Shown piece after piece: positions 23,530 through 32,454 of a stretch of DNA of 32,461 bases (its first letter is position 1; each line of letters begins with the position of its first letter). Source of the DNA: Anaerolineae bacterium (lineage in GTDB: Bacteria; Chloroflexota; Anaerolineae; DRVO01). The position numbers and the translations under genes are program-made. The notes below the pieces were generated by a model, which worked only from the letters and a program-made list of their open reading frames with translations, was not told the DNA's origin and did not search any database. The DNA lies in contig JAAYAV010000176.1 in NCBI GenBank assembly GCA_012719195.1, positions 1-32,461 of the forward strand. Direction: 5' to 3'.

Positions 23530-24640
23530 TCAGCCAATTCCCGTCCGCGGCGGCCAGCTGCCCTACGGTCTCCTTGGTCAGGCCAGCGGCGAGCTCTCCC
23601 TTGAACGTGCGCAGTAGCAGCACCGGCACCGGGAAGTAGTCCACCGCCTGCTCGATGGGGGTGTGGAAGGGCCAGTGCCGGTCCTCGAGGAAGCGGCGGT
23701 AGTTCACGTCGCCCTTGGATATGACCAGACAGGAGTCGGACAGGCGCGCTTCCAGCTCCGCGGGAAGGTGCCGAAAGTGCCCCGGTCCGCACCAGTAGGG
23801 ATGGTCGCGTACCACCAGGCGGCCGTCCGACACTGCCTCGCTCAGCCGCTGCCCCATCTCGCTCACAGCGCCACTGGGCGCCGCCCGCAGGAAGGCCAAG
23901 GAATCGGCGACCTCGCGCGCGGTGGCGTCGGACACGAAGAACGGGTGTGGCTTCACCTCGAGCCCCACCTGCTCGATTCCACCGGTCAGCAGCCAGTCGA
24001 CTAGCTGCAAGTCGCCGAGGAGCTCCGGCCCGGAGTTGTCGCATAGCACCACAACCGTTGACCGGCCAGAGCACTGCACGAGGGTGAAGGCGCGGGCGCA
24101 GTCGTCCACCACGGGAGCGAGGTCTTCCAGGCGATGGTGCTCGTCGGCGTGACGCTCGGCGACGGCCAAGTTGCTTAGGTCGATGCGGTTGCCCCAGAGG
24201 CTGCGCCGGGCGAGGACCGCGAAGGCTTCGCCACTGGGCAGGCAGGCCACCCGTTCGGCCGTGTCCGCCAGGGCGGGCAGGAGGGCCGTACAGCGGGTGA
24301 GGAGGTCGGCCTTCTGGGTGGCGAAGGGGTCGGGATGGTCGCCGCGATAGTAGCCCACCGCCGAGAGCAGGCGCACGTAGAAGTACGACTCGGCGAAGTA
24401 CCAGGGCACCTCAAGCCAGGTACGGCCTTCCCATTGCCGGTACTCCGCCTCCCAGCACTCTCGCAGGGGGGCATCGTCGGGGGGAGGCGCGATGGGCAGC
24501 TGCTCAATCTCCCGCGTCAGCGCCTCTAGGGCGGGCCGGATCACCGAGGATTTCGGCGAGCGGTCGATGACCTCAGCGATGATGGCGGGCTTGCGCTCGC
24601 AGATGGTAGCCCGGGCGAAGGACCCGGGCTCGGAAGTCAT
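23480..24640 (-). CDS. DUF89 / ARMT1-like damage-control phosphatase family protein
   Basis: This 386-aa metal-dependent phosphatase family protein is closest to the ARMT1 branch. The N-terminus GSFARATICERKPAIIAEVID and the motifs LCDNSGPELLGDLQLVD (Asp201, Asn202) and ISKGDVNYRRF (Lys309, Asn313) are diagnostic. LLLRTFKGELAAGL near the end also matches. Family members remove phosphate from damaged or excess sugar phosphates (established for several members). The substrate here is unknown. I chose ATG at 24640 because it begins just before the conserved region. A TTG at 24670 is also possible and neither has a clear ribosome site. It follows the slipin gene on the same strand by about 34 bp and overlaps hyaD tail to tail by 50 bp. 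Confidence 0.85.
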   Translation of the reverse strand: MTSEPGSFARATICERKPAIIAEVIDRSPKSSVIRPALEALTREIEQLPIAPPPDDAPLRECWEAEYRQWEGRTWLEVPWYFAESYFYVRLLSAVGYYRGDHPDPFATQKADLLTRCTALLPALADTAERVACLPSGEAFAVLARRSLWGNRIDLSNLAVAERHADEHHRLEDLAPVVDDCARAFTLVQCSGRSTVVVLCDNSGPELLGDLQLVDWLLTGGIEQVGLEVKPHPFFVSDATAREVADSLAFLRAAPSGAVSEMGQRLSEAVSDGRLVVRDHPYWCGPGHFRHLPAELEARLSDSCLVISKGDVNYRRFLEDRHWPFHTPIEQAVDYFPVPVLLLRTFKGELAAGLTKETVGQLAAADGNWLISGRQGVAQLVLPAHS

Positions 24641-24674
24641 TATCGGTGGTGGGAGGAGGTGTCGCGCCAACGGG

Positions 24675-25517
24675 CTAGGCCTGTCGGCCGGTATCGGGCT
24701 CAGCTCCGTCCTGGTCGGACAGCGGCACGAAGCGGCCGCCGCTCTTCTTGTCGGTGTCCTGCCGGATGAAGGCGTTCAGAAACTCGATGGGGAGAGGGAA
24801 TACGATGGTGCTGTTCTTCTCCACCGCTATCTCGGTAAGGGTCTGGAGGTACCGCAACTGAATGCCCTCGGGGTGCTCGGCGATGACGCCGGCAGCGTTG
24901 GAGAGCTGCTTCGAGGCCTCGAACTCACCCTCGGCGTGAATGACCTTCGCTCGCCGCTCGCGCTCCGCCTCCGCCTGGCGGGCCATGGCTCGCTGCATGG
25001 ACTGGGGCAGTTCCACGTCCTTGACCTCGACAACGCTCACCTTGATGCCCCACGGTTCCGTCTGCTCGTCGATGATCCGTTGCAGCTTCTGGTTGATCTC
25101 GTCGCGGTGCGACAGCAGCTCGTCCAGCTCTGACTGCCCCAGCACGCTGCGGAGCGTGGTCTGCGCTATCTGCCAGGTGGCGCGGCGGTAGTCTTCCACC
25201 TTCGTCACTGCATCCTGAGGGTTCACCACACGGAAGTAGGCCACCGCGTTCACCTTGACGGTGACGTTATCCCGGGTGATGGCTTCCTGGGAGGGGATGT
25301 CCAGCGTGACCACGCGGAGGTCGATCTTCACCATGCGGTCCACCACCGGAATGATGAAGAAGAGGCCGGGGCCCTTGGCTCCCACCAAGCGGCCGAGCCG
25401 GAAGATCACGCCGCGCTCGTACTCCTGCACCACCTTCACTGCGGAGGTGAGCAGCAGCACCAGAAGCACAACGATTACACCCAGACTAGAGAACAACGTG
25501 GCTAAGAGCTCGTCCAT
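24675..25517 (-). CDS. Slipin / SPFH (band 7, stomatin-like) membrane protein
   Basis: This 280-aa protein has an N-terminal membrane segment at about 9-25 (LFSSLGVIVVLLVLLL), then an SPFH domain (QEYERGVIFRLGRL, GPGLFFIIPVVDRMVKIDLR, DNVTVKVNAVAYFRV). A charged Ala/Glu/Arg coiled coil (MARQAEAERERRAKVIHAEGE) and a C-terminal oligomerisation part follow. Prokaryotic slipins form membrane microdomain scaffolds. They are often paired with NfeD, which is not seen here. I chose ATG at 25517, preceded by AAGGGGAG; reading further upstream gives an unlikely N-terminus. The next gene in the transcript is the DUF89 phosphatase. Confidence 0.93.
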   Translation of the reverse strand: MDELLATLFSSLGVIVVLLVLLLTSAVKVVQEYERGVIFRLGRLVGAKGPGLFFIIPVVDRMVKIDLRVVTLDIPSQEAITRDNVTVKVNAVAYFRVVNPQDAVTKVEDYRRATWQIAQTTLRSVLGQSELDELLSHRDEINQKLQRIIDEQTEPWGIKVSVVEVKDVELPQSMQRAMARQAEAERERRAKVIHAEGEFEASKQLSNAAGVIAEHPEGIQLRYLQTLTEIAVEKNSTIVFPLPIEFLNAFIRQDTDKKSGGRFVPLSDQDGAEPDTGRQA

Positions 25518-25583
25518 TGGTGTCTCACTCCCCTTGGCGAGGGCGGCCGAAGCGTAAGGCAGCGCCCGGCGAACCGTCATGCA

Positions 25584-25612
25584 ATCCTAGCACGGCAGAC
25601 TATCTCCAACAA
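25584..25612 (-). promoter_or_regulatory. Putative extended -10 promoter of the slipin gene
   Basis: Read leftward, TTGTTG (25612-25607) and TAGGAT (25589-25584) are separated by 17 bp, with TGC directly before the -10. It lies between the terminator of the preceding operon and the slipin ATG. Confidence 0.5.
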
Positions 25613-25625
25613 AGGCTTGCGATGA

Positions 25626-25661
25626 ACGAGCCCTCACCGGCGGCCACCAGTGAGGGCTCGT
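25626..25661 (-). terminator. Intrinsic terminator of the epimerase/DapA-like operon
   Basis: A perfect 12-bp stem pairs ACGAGCCCTCAC (25626-25637) with GTGAGGGCTCGT (25650-25661) over a 12-nt loop. It begins 27 bp after the DapA-like stop. In the leftward direction only TTC follows. The outer stem ACGAGCCC is shared with the terminator at 4438-4470. Confidence 0.7.
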
Positions 25662-25688
25662 GCAGGTGGAGGGATGGCGCGGCTTGTG

Positions 25689-26765
25689 CTAGGCCAACCA
25701 CTCGTGCAGGTGGGCGGCCACGAAGTCGTCGTCGGTCAGGTGGGGGTAGGCCTTCTGCACCCGGTCGATCTCTGCCGCCTGGCCCGGAGAGAGGTCCTCC
25801 TTAGTGCTCAGGCAGGCGCGGCTGGCCAGTATGCCCTGGCGGCGCAGCACCTCGTTGATGCCGGCGATGCAGCCGGCGTAGTTGTTAGCCACGTCGAAGA
25901 GCGCGGAATTGGCATCGGTGAGTTGGTTGGCCTCGTCAAGTAGGCTTTGCGGCACGGCAGCTCCCGCCTGCGCCAGAGCCTGGGCACGCTGGTGCATCTC
26001 GACCGCGCGCTTGGTCCAGACGGCCCACTGGCCGAGCAGCCCGCCCACTATCCGCGCCGAGACCGGGCGCCCGTTCACCGGGAAGGAGAACGGGGTGAGG
26101 AGATCCAGAAGGATGTGATCGTCATTGCCGGTGTAGAGGGCCACCTCGCCGGCGCGGCCGGACTCGACCACGCCGCGCACCACATCGATGGTCTGGTAGC
26201 GATTGAAGGGAGCCATCTTGATGGCGATGACGTTCTCGATCTCGGCGAACCGACGCCAGAAGTCGAAGGGCAAGATGCGCCCGCCGACGGCCGGCTGGAG
26301 GTAGAAGCCGAAGAGTGGCATCACCTCGGCCACCGCGCGGCAGTGACGGATCAGCGCGTCCGTGTCGGCCTGCTTGAGCGCCGCCAGGCTGAGAAGCGCG
26401 GCATGGTAACCGAGCCCCTTCGCCAGCTCCGCTTCGCGTACCGCCTGCTCGGTGTTGCCCACCACGCCCGCGATGAGCGCGACGGGGCGGCGGGCAGCGC
26501 GCGCGTAGGCGCTCGCCTCCTCAGCCGCTAGCGCCAAGACGGGCTCGAGTAAGTCGAACTCCGGCTCGCGGATCTCGAACTGGGTGGTGTGCACGGCGAC
26601 CGCCACGCCGCCGGCGCCGGCGGCGCAGTAGTAGCGGGTGAGGGCACGCTGGTGGCGCTCGTCAAGCTGGCGCTCATCGGTGAGCGCCAGCGGGTGCGCC
26701 GGAATCACGCATCCCTGGCGAATGAGCGAGAGGACATCTGTGGGTGGCATTGGGGCAGTCGACAT
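25689..26765 (-). CDS. DapA-family (dihydrodipicolinate synthase-like) lyase/aldolase
   Basis: This 358-aa TIM-barrel lyase of the DHDPS/N-acetylneuraminate lyase family has the Schiff-base Lys183 (ENVIAIKMAPFNRYQT), the Tyr155 equivalent (LFGFYLQPAVGG) and AVHTTQFE in place of the usual GTTGE. It is about 60 residues longer than housekeeping DapA, with a long C-terminal helical part, so lysine synthesis is unlikely; a sugar-acid aldolase or dehydratase is more likely (inference). The ATG at 26765 has GAGGTGA as ribosome site, and a longer reading is only a shadow of the upstream gene. It lies 10 bp after the epimerase gene, in one operon. Confidence 0.85.
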   Translation of the reverse strand: MSTAPMPPTDVLSLIRQGCVIPAHPLALTDERQLDERHQRALTRYYCAAGAGGVAVAVHTTQFEIREPEFDLLEPVLALAAEEASAYARAARRPVALIAGVVGNTEQAVREAELAKGLGYHAALLSLAALKQADTDALIRHCRAVAEVMPLFGFYLQPAVGGRILPFDFWRRFAEIENVIAIKMAPFNRYQTIDVVRGVVESGRAGEVALYTGNDDHILLDLLTPFSFPVNGRPVSARIVGGLLGQWAVWTKRAVEMHQRAQALAQAGAAVPQSLLDEANQLTDANSALFDVANNYAGCIAGINEVLRRQGILASRACLSTKEDLSPGQAAEIDRVQKAYPHLTDDDFVAAHLHEWLA

Positions 26766-26775
26766 GGTCACCTCT

Positions 26776-27825
26776 CTAGAACCGACCGTCGCGCGTCTCG
26801 AAGTGGGTGGGCTTGCCCAAGGACGTGCCGCCCCTGTCCAGCCAATGGGCGATCCAGCGCACCATCGTGTCCAGCGCAACGGTGGGGTAGCCGAAGTGGT
26901 CAAAGCACTTACCGGCATTGTTCAGCAGAGCGGTGGGCGCTTCTTGGCCCTCGATGGTAACGGGCTTGCCCAGGTACTCGCCGAAGCGCTCGGCCACGCG
27001 GCGCACCGAGACGATCTCCGGGCCGGTCAGGTTGAGGATGGCCGGGGGCGCATCGGACAAGGTGAGGGCGCGCAAGACGTAGGAGTTGGCGTCTCCCTGC
27101 CAGATGACGTTCGCGTGGCCCATGGTCACATCCACCGGCTCGCCGGCCAGCACCTTGGCGCCGATATCGAAGAGCACACCATAGCGGAGGTCAATGGCGT
27201 AGTTGAGCCGAATGAGGGTCACCGGCAGATCGTGCTCCCGGCTGTAGTACTCGAAGACGCGCTCGCGGGCCAGGACCGATTGGGCGTACTCGCCGACGGG
27301 CGCGACCCGGTCGGTCTCGACGCAGCCGCCGGAGATCACGGGCACGAGCGGGTATACGTTGCCGCTGGAGAAGACGACAGTGCGAGAGCGGGGGAAGCGC
27401 TCGGCGACCAGGCCGGGCATGTAGGCGTTCATGGCCCAAGTGGTGGCCTCGGCACCGGTAGAACCAAACTTCCGTCCGGCCATGAAGACGATGTTGGCCG
27501 CCTCGGGCAGATCCGCGAGCTGGTCTCGGTTCATGAGGTCGCAGGAGACGGTCTCGACGCCCCAGCTCTCCAGCTGCTCGCGGGTGGCGAGACTGGAGAA
27601 GCGGGAGACGCCTATGACGCGGCGGGAGACGCCCGCCTCATCGCTGGCGTGGCGAGCCAGCCGAGCTAGCGTGGGGCCCATCTTGCCGCCCACGCCCAGA
27701 ATCATGATGTCGCCCTCCAGGCGGGCCAGGTCCGCGACCAGAGCGGCGCTGGGTTGGGTCAGCAGATCGTCGAGGGTAGCCTCGTCATCGATGTAGGCCG
27801 GGAGACCGGCGGTGCTACTAGACAT
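26776..27825 (-). CDS. NAD-dependent epimerase/dehydratase (extended SDR) with altered catalytic motif
   Basis: This 349-aa SDR-fold protein shows an NAD-binding glycine motif ILGVGGKMGPTLAR at about 42-55, CDLMNRDQL, VVFSSGNVYP with the catalytic-type Ser at 153/154, and Tyr180 in EYAQSVLARE. The usual YxxxK motif has Val184 instead of Lys, so the common Tyr/Lys proton relay is incomplete. It may bind NAD and a sugar but work by another chemistry. An ACAGGAGG ribosome site precedes the ATG. It is the first gene of a two-gene operon with the DapA-like lyase, suggesting a joint sugar or sugar-acid pathway (inference). Confidence 0.85.
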   Translation of the reverse strand: MSSSTAGLPAYIDDEATLDDLLTQPSAALVADLARLEGDIMILGVGGKMGPTLARLARHASDEAGVSRRVIGVSRFSSLATREQLESWGVETVSCDLMNRDQLADLPEAANIVFMAGRKFGSTGAEATTWAMNAYMPGLVAERFPRSRTVVFSSGNVYPLVPVISGGCVETDRVAPVGEYAQSVLARERVFEYYSREHDLPVTLIRLNYAIDLRYGVLFDIGAKVLAGEPVDVTMGHANVIWQGDANSYVLRALTLSDAPPAILNLTGPEIVSVRRVAERFGEYLGKPVTIEGQEAPTALLNNAGKCFDHFGYPTVALDTMVRWIAHWLDRGGTSLGKPTHFETRDGRF

Positions 27826-27867
27826 GGTCGCCTCCTGTGGCTGGATCGGGTCGGCTTCGGTGCCGCC

Positions 27868-27895
27868 ATTATCACACAGGCTCTACCGGCGGCAA
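27868..27895 (-). promoter_or_regulatory. Putative promoter of the epimerase/DapA-like operon
   Basis: Read leftward, TTGCCG (27895-27890, 4 of 6) and GATAAT (27873-27868, 5 of 6) are separated by 16 bp. The predicted leader is about 35 nt. It is back to back with the kinase promoter at 27927-27935. Confidence 0.5.
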
Positions 27896-27926
27896 ACGAA
27901 CCCGGCACCGCCGTCACCGGGTCGGG

Positions 27927-27935
27927 TGCTATACT
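27927..27935 (+). promoter_or_regulatory. Putative extended -10 promoter of the histidine kinase gene
   Basis: TGC-TATACT has the -10 hexamer at 27930-27935 (5 of 6) with a TGn extension. No good -35 is seen. The gene starts 65 bp downstream. Confidence 0.4.
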
Positions 27936-27999
27936 GCAGGCAACCGGCCGGTGAGACAGACATGATAGCCCGGTAGCTGGGCGGCCGCTGGGGGACGAG

Positions 28000-30138
28000 A
28001 TGGCGGTTACGAGCTGCGAGAGCATTCGCGAGATCGGTGTGGTGAACGAGCGTGAGATCCGTGTGCGCACTGTACGCGGGCTCAGCGCCGCCCTGACGCT
28101 GGCGTCGGCGCTGTGGTGGTGGGAGCTTCTCTTCCAGACCAGGCCCAACCTGGTCTGCTTGGCCCTGGCGACTGCCGGCATACTGGCGGGGCTGGCGGCG
28201 GTGTACTACGGAAGCCGCGCGCCGGTGGCGGTGGGCGTAGGGTTGGCCGTGCTCATCGCCGTGGCGGTGGCGGTTGCCGGCAGCCAGTTGGGCCTGGAGC
28301 GCTTGACTCTGTTGGCACTTCTTCCGGGCCTCGCGATTGCGGGGGCGGTGAGCGCCCGCGCTGGGCTCGCAGTGGGGCTGGCTACCGCACTGTTCTTGGG
28401 CTTGCACCCGGGGTTCGGCCTTAGGCTCGGCGGAACGCTGCAGACGGGTCTGCTGGTGGTGTCCCTCTACGCCGTCCTGTTGCCGAAGGAGAGCATCATC
28501 GAGTGGTCGTGGCGGCGGAGCGCTGAGGCCACACGGCTGGCGGAGCAGCTGCGAGACCGGCAGGGAGAGCTGAACCAGGCGCTGTCTCAGCTACGCTTAG
28601 CCAACCAGTTGCTCGCCCGCACCAACCGCGAGGTCGCGCTGGCGCACCAGGAAGCGGATGAGGCCCGCCGGCTCAAGGAGGAGTTCGCCGCTAGCGTCAG
28701 CCACGAACTGCGGACGCCGCTCAATATCATCCTCGGCTTCGCCGACATCATGCACCGCACCCCGGAGGTGTACAGCTTGGGCCAGTGGCCCCAGATGCTG
28801 CGCCGGGACATCGCCGAAATCTGGCGCAGCGCTCGCTACCTTACCGAGTTGGTGGACGACATCCTCGAGCTTGCCCGGGTGGACGCACTCGAGATGCCCG
28901 TCCGCCGCGAGATGACCGCCATGGCGGCAGTGATCCGCGAGACGACGGTGCTGGCGGAGCGGCTGGTGGGAACGCGCCCGGTGCGCATGGTGTTGGACCT
29001 ACCCGACGAGCTGCCCACGCTCTCGGTGGACCGTACGCGCATCCGCCAGGTGCTGCTCAACCTGCTCAGCAACGCTATTCGCTTCACTGACGAGGGTGAG
29101 ATCACCGTGCGGGCTGCCGTCGAGCGGGAGGAGCTGGTGGTGTCGGTATCCGATACCGGTGTCGGCATTCCGCCGCATGAGCTGGGGGCCATCTTCCAGG
29201 AGTTCCGTCGGGTCGAAGGGCAGGAGACGCGCGGCGGCAAAGGGCTCGGGCTGGCCATAGCTCGCCGCTTCGTGAGTCTCCATGGGGGACGGATCTGGGT
29301 GGAGAGCGAGGTCGGCAAGGGGTCGTCTTTCTACTTCACCCTGCCCCTGGCGGAGAAGCGCGTCTCCCGGCTATTTGGCGCGGTCTCCGGTGCTTCCGGG
29401 CCGATTCCCGAGGGGTGTCTGGTGCTCTACCAGCCCGGTGGCGGGCACGACACCGAGTCGTACCTAGGCCGGCACCTGGAGGGCTGGTCGCTGCTGACCG
29501 CGGAGGCGCCCGAGGCCCTAGCGGAGATGGTACTGCGCTACCACCCGGCCGCCGTCCTGGTCGACTCGCCCAACGACGTGGTTGGCATCGCGAAGCGACT
29601 CCCCCCGGGTGTGGTTGTGCTCCAGCTCGATCTTCCGTCCCTGCGCATGCCGGCCCCGGATCGGGTGTTCGACGGTCTGCTCAGCAAGCCGATTGCGGTG
29701 GAGGACCTGCTGGCGACGGTGACGCAGTTTGCCCCGCAGGGCTCGGTGCTGGTGGTCGACGACGATCCGGGCTTCGTGCAGTTGGTGCGTCGCATGCTTA
29801 TGACTGCCGGCTCGCCCCACCTGGTTCAGTCGGCCTATGACGGCGAGGAGGCGCTCGGCAAGCTCGCCTCCGCTCAGCCGGACGTCATCCTGGTAGACAT
29901 GGTGATGGAGCCCATGGACGGGCCGTCGTTGGCGCGTCAAGTCAAGGCGACGCCGGAGTTCGCATCGGTGCCCCTCATCGCCGTCACCGGCGCAACCTCT
30001 GCCGTTGCCGGTGATCGGGGGCATCAGCTCTCGCTGCTCAAGCGAAGTGGTTTACAGGACTCGGAGGTGCTGACGGTGCTGCGCTCGGTCCTGGCCGGAG
30101 TGCGCAGCGACTACCTCGCTAGCGAGCCCACCGGCTGA
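28000..30138 (+). CDS. Hybrid sensor histidine kinase with pseudo-receiver and C-terminal receiver
   Basis: This 712-aa membrane signalling protein has five or six hydrophobic segments between about residues 29 and 162 with almost no outside loop, so it probably senses within or near the membrane. A coiled-coil linker spans about 175-225. HisKA contains His235 in [11 protein letters not shown]. HATPase_c shows Asn358, DTGVGI (385-390) and GGKGLGLAI (412-420). A receiver-like domain at about 470-575 lacks the N-terminal acidic pair but keeps Asp522 and KP (563-564). A full receiver at about 582-700 has VVDDDP and phospho-acceptor Asp633, though its usual KP reads KR. GGGGGACGAG precedes the ATG. 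The last 20 bp overlap the opposing response-regulator-like gene. Confidence 0.92.
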   Translation: MAVTSCESIREIGVVNEREIRVRTVRGLSAALTLASALWWWELLFQTRPNLVCLALATAGILAGLAAVYYGSRAPVAVGVGLAVLIAVAVAVAGSQLGLERLTLLALLPGLAIAGAVSARAGLAVGLATALFLGLHPGFGLRLGGTLQTGLLVVSLYAVLLPKESIIEWSWRRSAEATRLAEQLRDRQGELNQALSQLRLANQLLARTNREVALAHQEADEARRLKEEFAASVSHELRTPLNIILGFADIMHRTPEVYSLGQWPQMLRRDIAEIWRSARYLTELVDDILELARVDALEMPVRREMTAMAAVIRETTVLAERLVGTRPVRMVLDLPDELPTLSVDRTRIRQVLLNLLSNAIRFTDEGEITVRAAVEREELVVSVSDTGVGIPPHELGAIFQEFRRVEGQETRGGKGLGLAIARRFVSLHGGRIWVESEVGKGSSFYFTLPLAEKRVSRLFGAVSGASGPIPEGCLVLYQPGGGHDTESYLGRHLEGWSLLTAEAPEALAEMVLRYHPAAVLVDSPNDVVGIAKRLPPGVVVLQLDLPSLRMPAPDRVFDGLLSKPIAVEDLLATVTQFAPQGSVLVVDDDPGFVQLVRRMLMTAGSPHLVQSAYDGEEALGKLASAQPDVILVDMVMEPMDGPSLARQVKATPEFASVPLIAVTGATSAVAGDRGHQLSLLKRSGLQDSEVLTVLRSVLAGVRSDYLASEPTG

Positions 30139-31297
30139 CGGCGGACAGCAACTCCGATTGAGACACCGGCTTGCGCAGGTGGGCCTTGGCTCCCAGCGCC
30201 TCGGCGAGCAGGGCATCGTGGAAGACGGAGCAGACGATGACGGGGATGTCCTTGGTGTCGTCGCTCGCATGGAGCAGGTTGAGGATCGTCCAGCCATCTG
30301 TGCCGGGCATGAGCAGGTCCAGGAGCACCACGGCGGGCTGGATAGCGCGGGCCAGCTCGTAGGCCTGGCGTGGGTCGTCGGCCGGCACTACGGTCCACTC
30401 CCCCAGCGGCTCCAGGTAGCGGCGGTAGAGCTCGACGGCAGCCGGGTTGTCTTCCACCACCAGCACCGAACGCCTCCTGGCCGCCGGCACCGTTAGCTGC
30501 AGCGACACCAGATCGTCCGCTCCTCGATCCATCTCCAGCTCAGCGCGCAGGGTAAGCGCCAACCGTTCCAGCCCGGCGAAGGCCTCGCGGCTGTAGGTAC
30601 CGGCATCAGCGGAGAACACCACCGACACGGTGGCGCCTGCGACGGAGGACTGGAATGCGAGGCGTACCTGGGGACCGGACGCTGCCTGCAAGGCCAGGCT
30701 GATCGCTTGTATCAGCCACTGGCGCAGCACCCCGGCGTCGGCGTAGGCCGTGCCCGGCGGGGTGCCGGGCTCCACCACCACCCCCACGCCTACCGTCTCG
30801 GCTAGGGCGGCCACCGTGGAGAGAGCGTCCTCGACCAGCTCCTGCAGGTCTACCGGCGCTGGACGCATAGCCACAGCATCGTCGGAGGAGTCGTCGGTTC
30901 GGCTGGAGGCGGGCGATGGAACCGCCTCTTGGCTCAGGCGGGCGTTGAGGACCTCGGCGAGGCGTGCCTCAGCGGCGCGTAGCTCGCGGTGAGTCTGGCG
31001 CTCGCTGAGGGCGAGCTCCTCTCCTACCTGCAGGACGCCCAAGCCGTCGACGTAGCGTAGCCACAGAGCGTTGTAGGCACGGGCTTCGTCGCTGCGGCGA
31101 CTCAGGCGACGCGCCGGCCGAAGCGACTCGATGCTGTCCAGCACCAGGGTGCGGATGGTATGGGCACGGCTGTAGGGCTCGGCGCCGGCAAGCGCCGGCA
31201 GGCGCTCCAGCAGCGGGCTCCCCGCTAGAGCAGCGCTGTCCTCAATGTGAGTGAGGAGCCACCGTACGGTCTCGGGATGGATTGTCGCGTCGTCCAT
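30119..31297 (-). CDS. HTH / ATPase-like / receiver regulator
   Basis: This 392-aa protein has three parts. Residues 1-120 are helical, with a possible helix-turn-helix ([25 protein letters not shown]) resembling sigma region 4-type HTH. Residues about 150-272 resemble a GHKL/HATPase fold ([21 protein letters not shown]), but the N-box Asn and the G-boxes are missing, so ATP binding is doubtful. Residues 276-392 are a canonical receiver with VVEDNP, phospho-acceptor Asp327, a Ser in the Thr position (VCS) and KP at 376-377. It may be the partner of the convergent hybrid kinase or a regulator of the divergent sugar transporter (inference from position). I chose ATG at 31297, because the upstream extension runs through the promoter region and lacks domain-like sequence. 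Confidence 0.82.
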   Translation of the reverse strand: MDDATIHPETVRWLLTHIEDSAALAGSPLLERLPALAGAEPYSRAHTIRTLVLDSIESLRPARRLSRRSDEARAYNALWLRYVDGLGVLQVGEELALSERQTHRELRAAEARLAEVLNARLSQEAVPSPASSRTDDSSDDAVAMRPAPVDLQELVEDALSTVAALAETVGVGVVVEPGTPPGTAYADAGVLRQWLIQAISLALQAASGPQVRLAFQSSVAGATVSVVFSADAGTYSREAFAGLERLALTLRAELEMDRGADDLVSLQLTVPAARRRSVLVVEDNPAAVELYRRYLEPLGEWTVVPADDPRQAYELARAIQPAVVLLDLLMPGTDGWTILNLLHASDDTKDIPVIVCSVFHDALLAEALGAKAHLRKPVSQSELLSAVSRWAR

Positions 31298-31380
31298 CGG
31301 GGCCGGAACCCTCAGCGGGCGCGGAGCGAGCACGCCCTGGGGATATGGTAGCCAGGCGGGCCCGACGGGTGCAAACCGGC

Positions 31381-31409
31381 TTGGCAGGCTGTTGGCAGGA
31401 TCGTGGCAG
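31381..31409 (+). repeat. Triple TTGGCAG-type direct repeat with 11-bp period
   Basis: TTGGCAG starts at 31381 and 31392, and GTGGCAG at 31403, exactly 11 bp apart. Right after it comes the palindrome CCGCCT-C-AGGCGG (31412-31424). Both lie in the 210-bp region between the divergent regulator and sugar permease genes, a natural operator location. Function is inferred. Confidence 0.5.
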
Positions 31410-31507
31410 ACCCGCCTCAGGCGGCAGACCCATAATACAGTTGAACACCATGAGCGAACCTGGGGGCGGCGCGGCCGCCCTATGCTAAGATCGGAGGGAA
31501 GTCGCCA

Positions 31508-32434
31508 GTGTCGATGGTCGCCCAAACTCGCACCTACCGGGGCATGACCGCCACCACGCGCGAGAAGGTGGACGGCTACTTGTTCATCCTGCCCTGGATT
31601 CTGGGGTTCCTCATCTTCACCATCGGTCCCATGATCGCCTCGCTGTACTTCAGCTTCACGGACTACAGCCTGCTGGAGGCGTCCAAGTGGGTGGGGCTCG
31701 ACAACTATACCAAGCTCTTCACTAACGACCCGAAGTTCGGCATTTCGCTCAGCGTCACGTTCCGTTACGCTCTGGTGTCGGTACCGCTGGGACTGGTGCT
31801 GGCGCTGCTGGTGGCAATGCTCCTGAACCAGAAAGTCCCGGGGATCCGCTTCTACCGTACCGCCTTCTACCTGCCCTCGCTGTTGGGCGGCGTGGCACTG
31901 ACCCTCATCTGGATGTGGATCTTCAGCCCCGCCTATGGGCTCCTGAACTCGTTCCTGCGTCTGTTCGGCGTCGAGGGGCCGCTATGGTTCCAGAGCCAGG
32001 TGTGGGCGCTACCCGGGCTGATCATCATGAGCCTCTGGGGCGTAGGGGCGCGCATGATCATCTTCCTCGCCGGGCTGCAGAATATCCCCGACCACCTCTA
32101 CGAGGCGGCGGAGATGGATGGCGCAGGGACTACCCGCCGATTCTGGCACGTTACCATACCCATGCTGACGCCTACCATCTTCTTCAACCTGATCATGGGC
32201 GTCATCGGCTCGCTGCAGACGTTCGCCCAGGCGTTCATCGCCACCTCGGGCGGGCCCAACAACGCGACGCTGTTCTACGCCCTTTACCTCTATCAGAACG
32301 CCTTCCAGTACTTCGAGATGGGCTATGCCTCAGCGCTGGCCTGGATCCTTTTCGCGGTGATCCTCGTGCTTACCCTGGTCGTTATCCGCTCATCTCCCAT
32401 GTGGGTGTTCTACGAGGGGACGCTCAGGAAGTGA
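31508..32434 (+). CDS. Carbohydrate ABC transporter permease, MalF/UgpA type
   Basis: This 308-aa inner-membrane permease of a sugar importer has six predicted membrane segments, the first at about 24-50 (YLFILPWILGFLIFTIGPMIASLYFSF). The EAA loop (YEAAEMDGAGTTRRFWHVTIPML, residues 199-220) couples to the ATPase. The start GTG at 31508 has GGAGGG 9 nt upstream; an ATG two codons later is an alternative. The usual order in such operons is binding protein, MalF-type, MalG-type. Here the binding protein is not immediately upstream, so it may lie downstream, beyond the window. Confidence 0.93.
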   Translation: MSMVAQTRTYRGMTATTREKVDGYLFILPWILGFLIFTIGPMIASLYFSFTDYSLLEASKWVGLDNYTKLFTNDPKFGISLSVTFRYALVSVPLGLVLALLVAMLLNQKVPGIRFYRTAFYLPSLLGGVALTLIWMWIFSPAYGLLNSFLRLFGVEGPLWFQSQVWALPGLIIMSLWGVGARMIIFLAGLQNIPDHLYEAAEMDGAGTTRRFWHVTIPMLTPTIFFNLIMGVIGSLQTFAQAFIATSGGPNNATLFYALYLYQNAFQYFEMGYASALAWILFAVILVLTLVVIRSSPMWVFYEGTLRK

Positions 32435-32454
32435 GGAAGGGTGAGAGTGTCAGC

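Noticed and set aside
31483-31491. TGCTAAGAT as promoter of the sugar permease
   Set aside because: The transcript would start at about 31498, downstream of the GGAGGG ribosome site, so the site could not be used; the promoter is probably further upstream.
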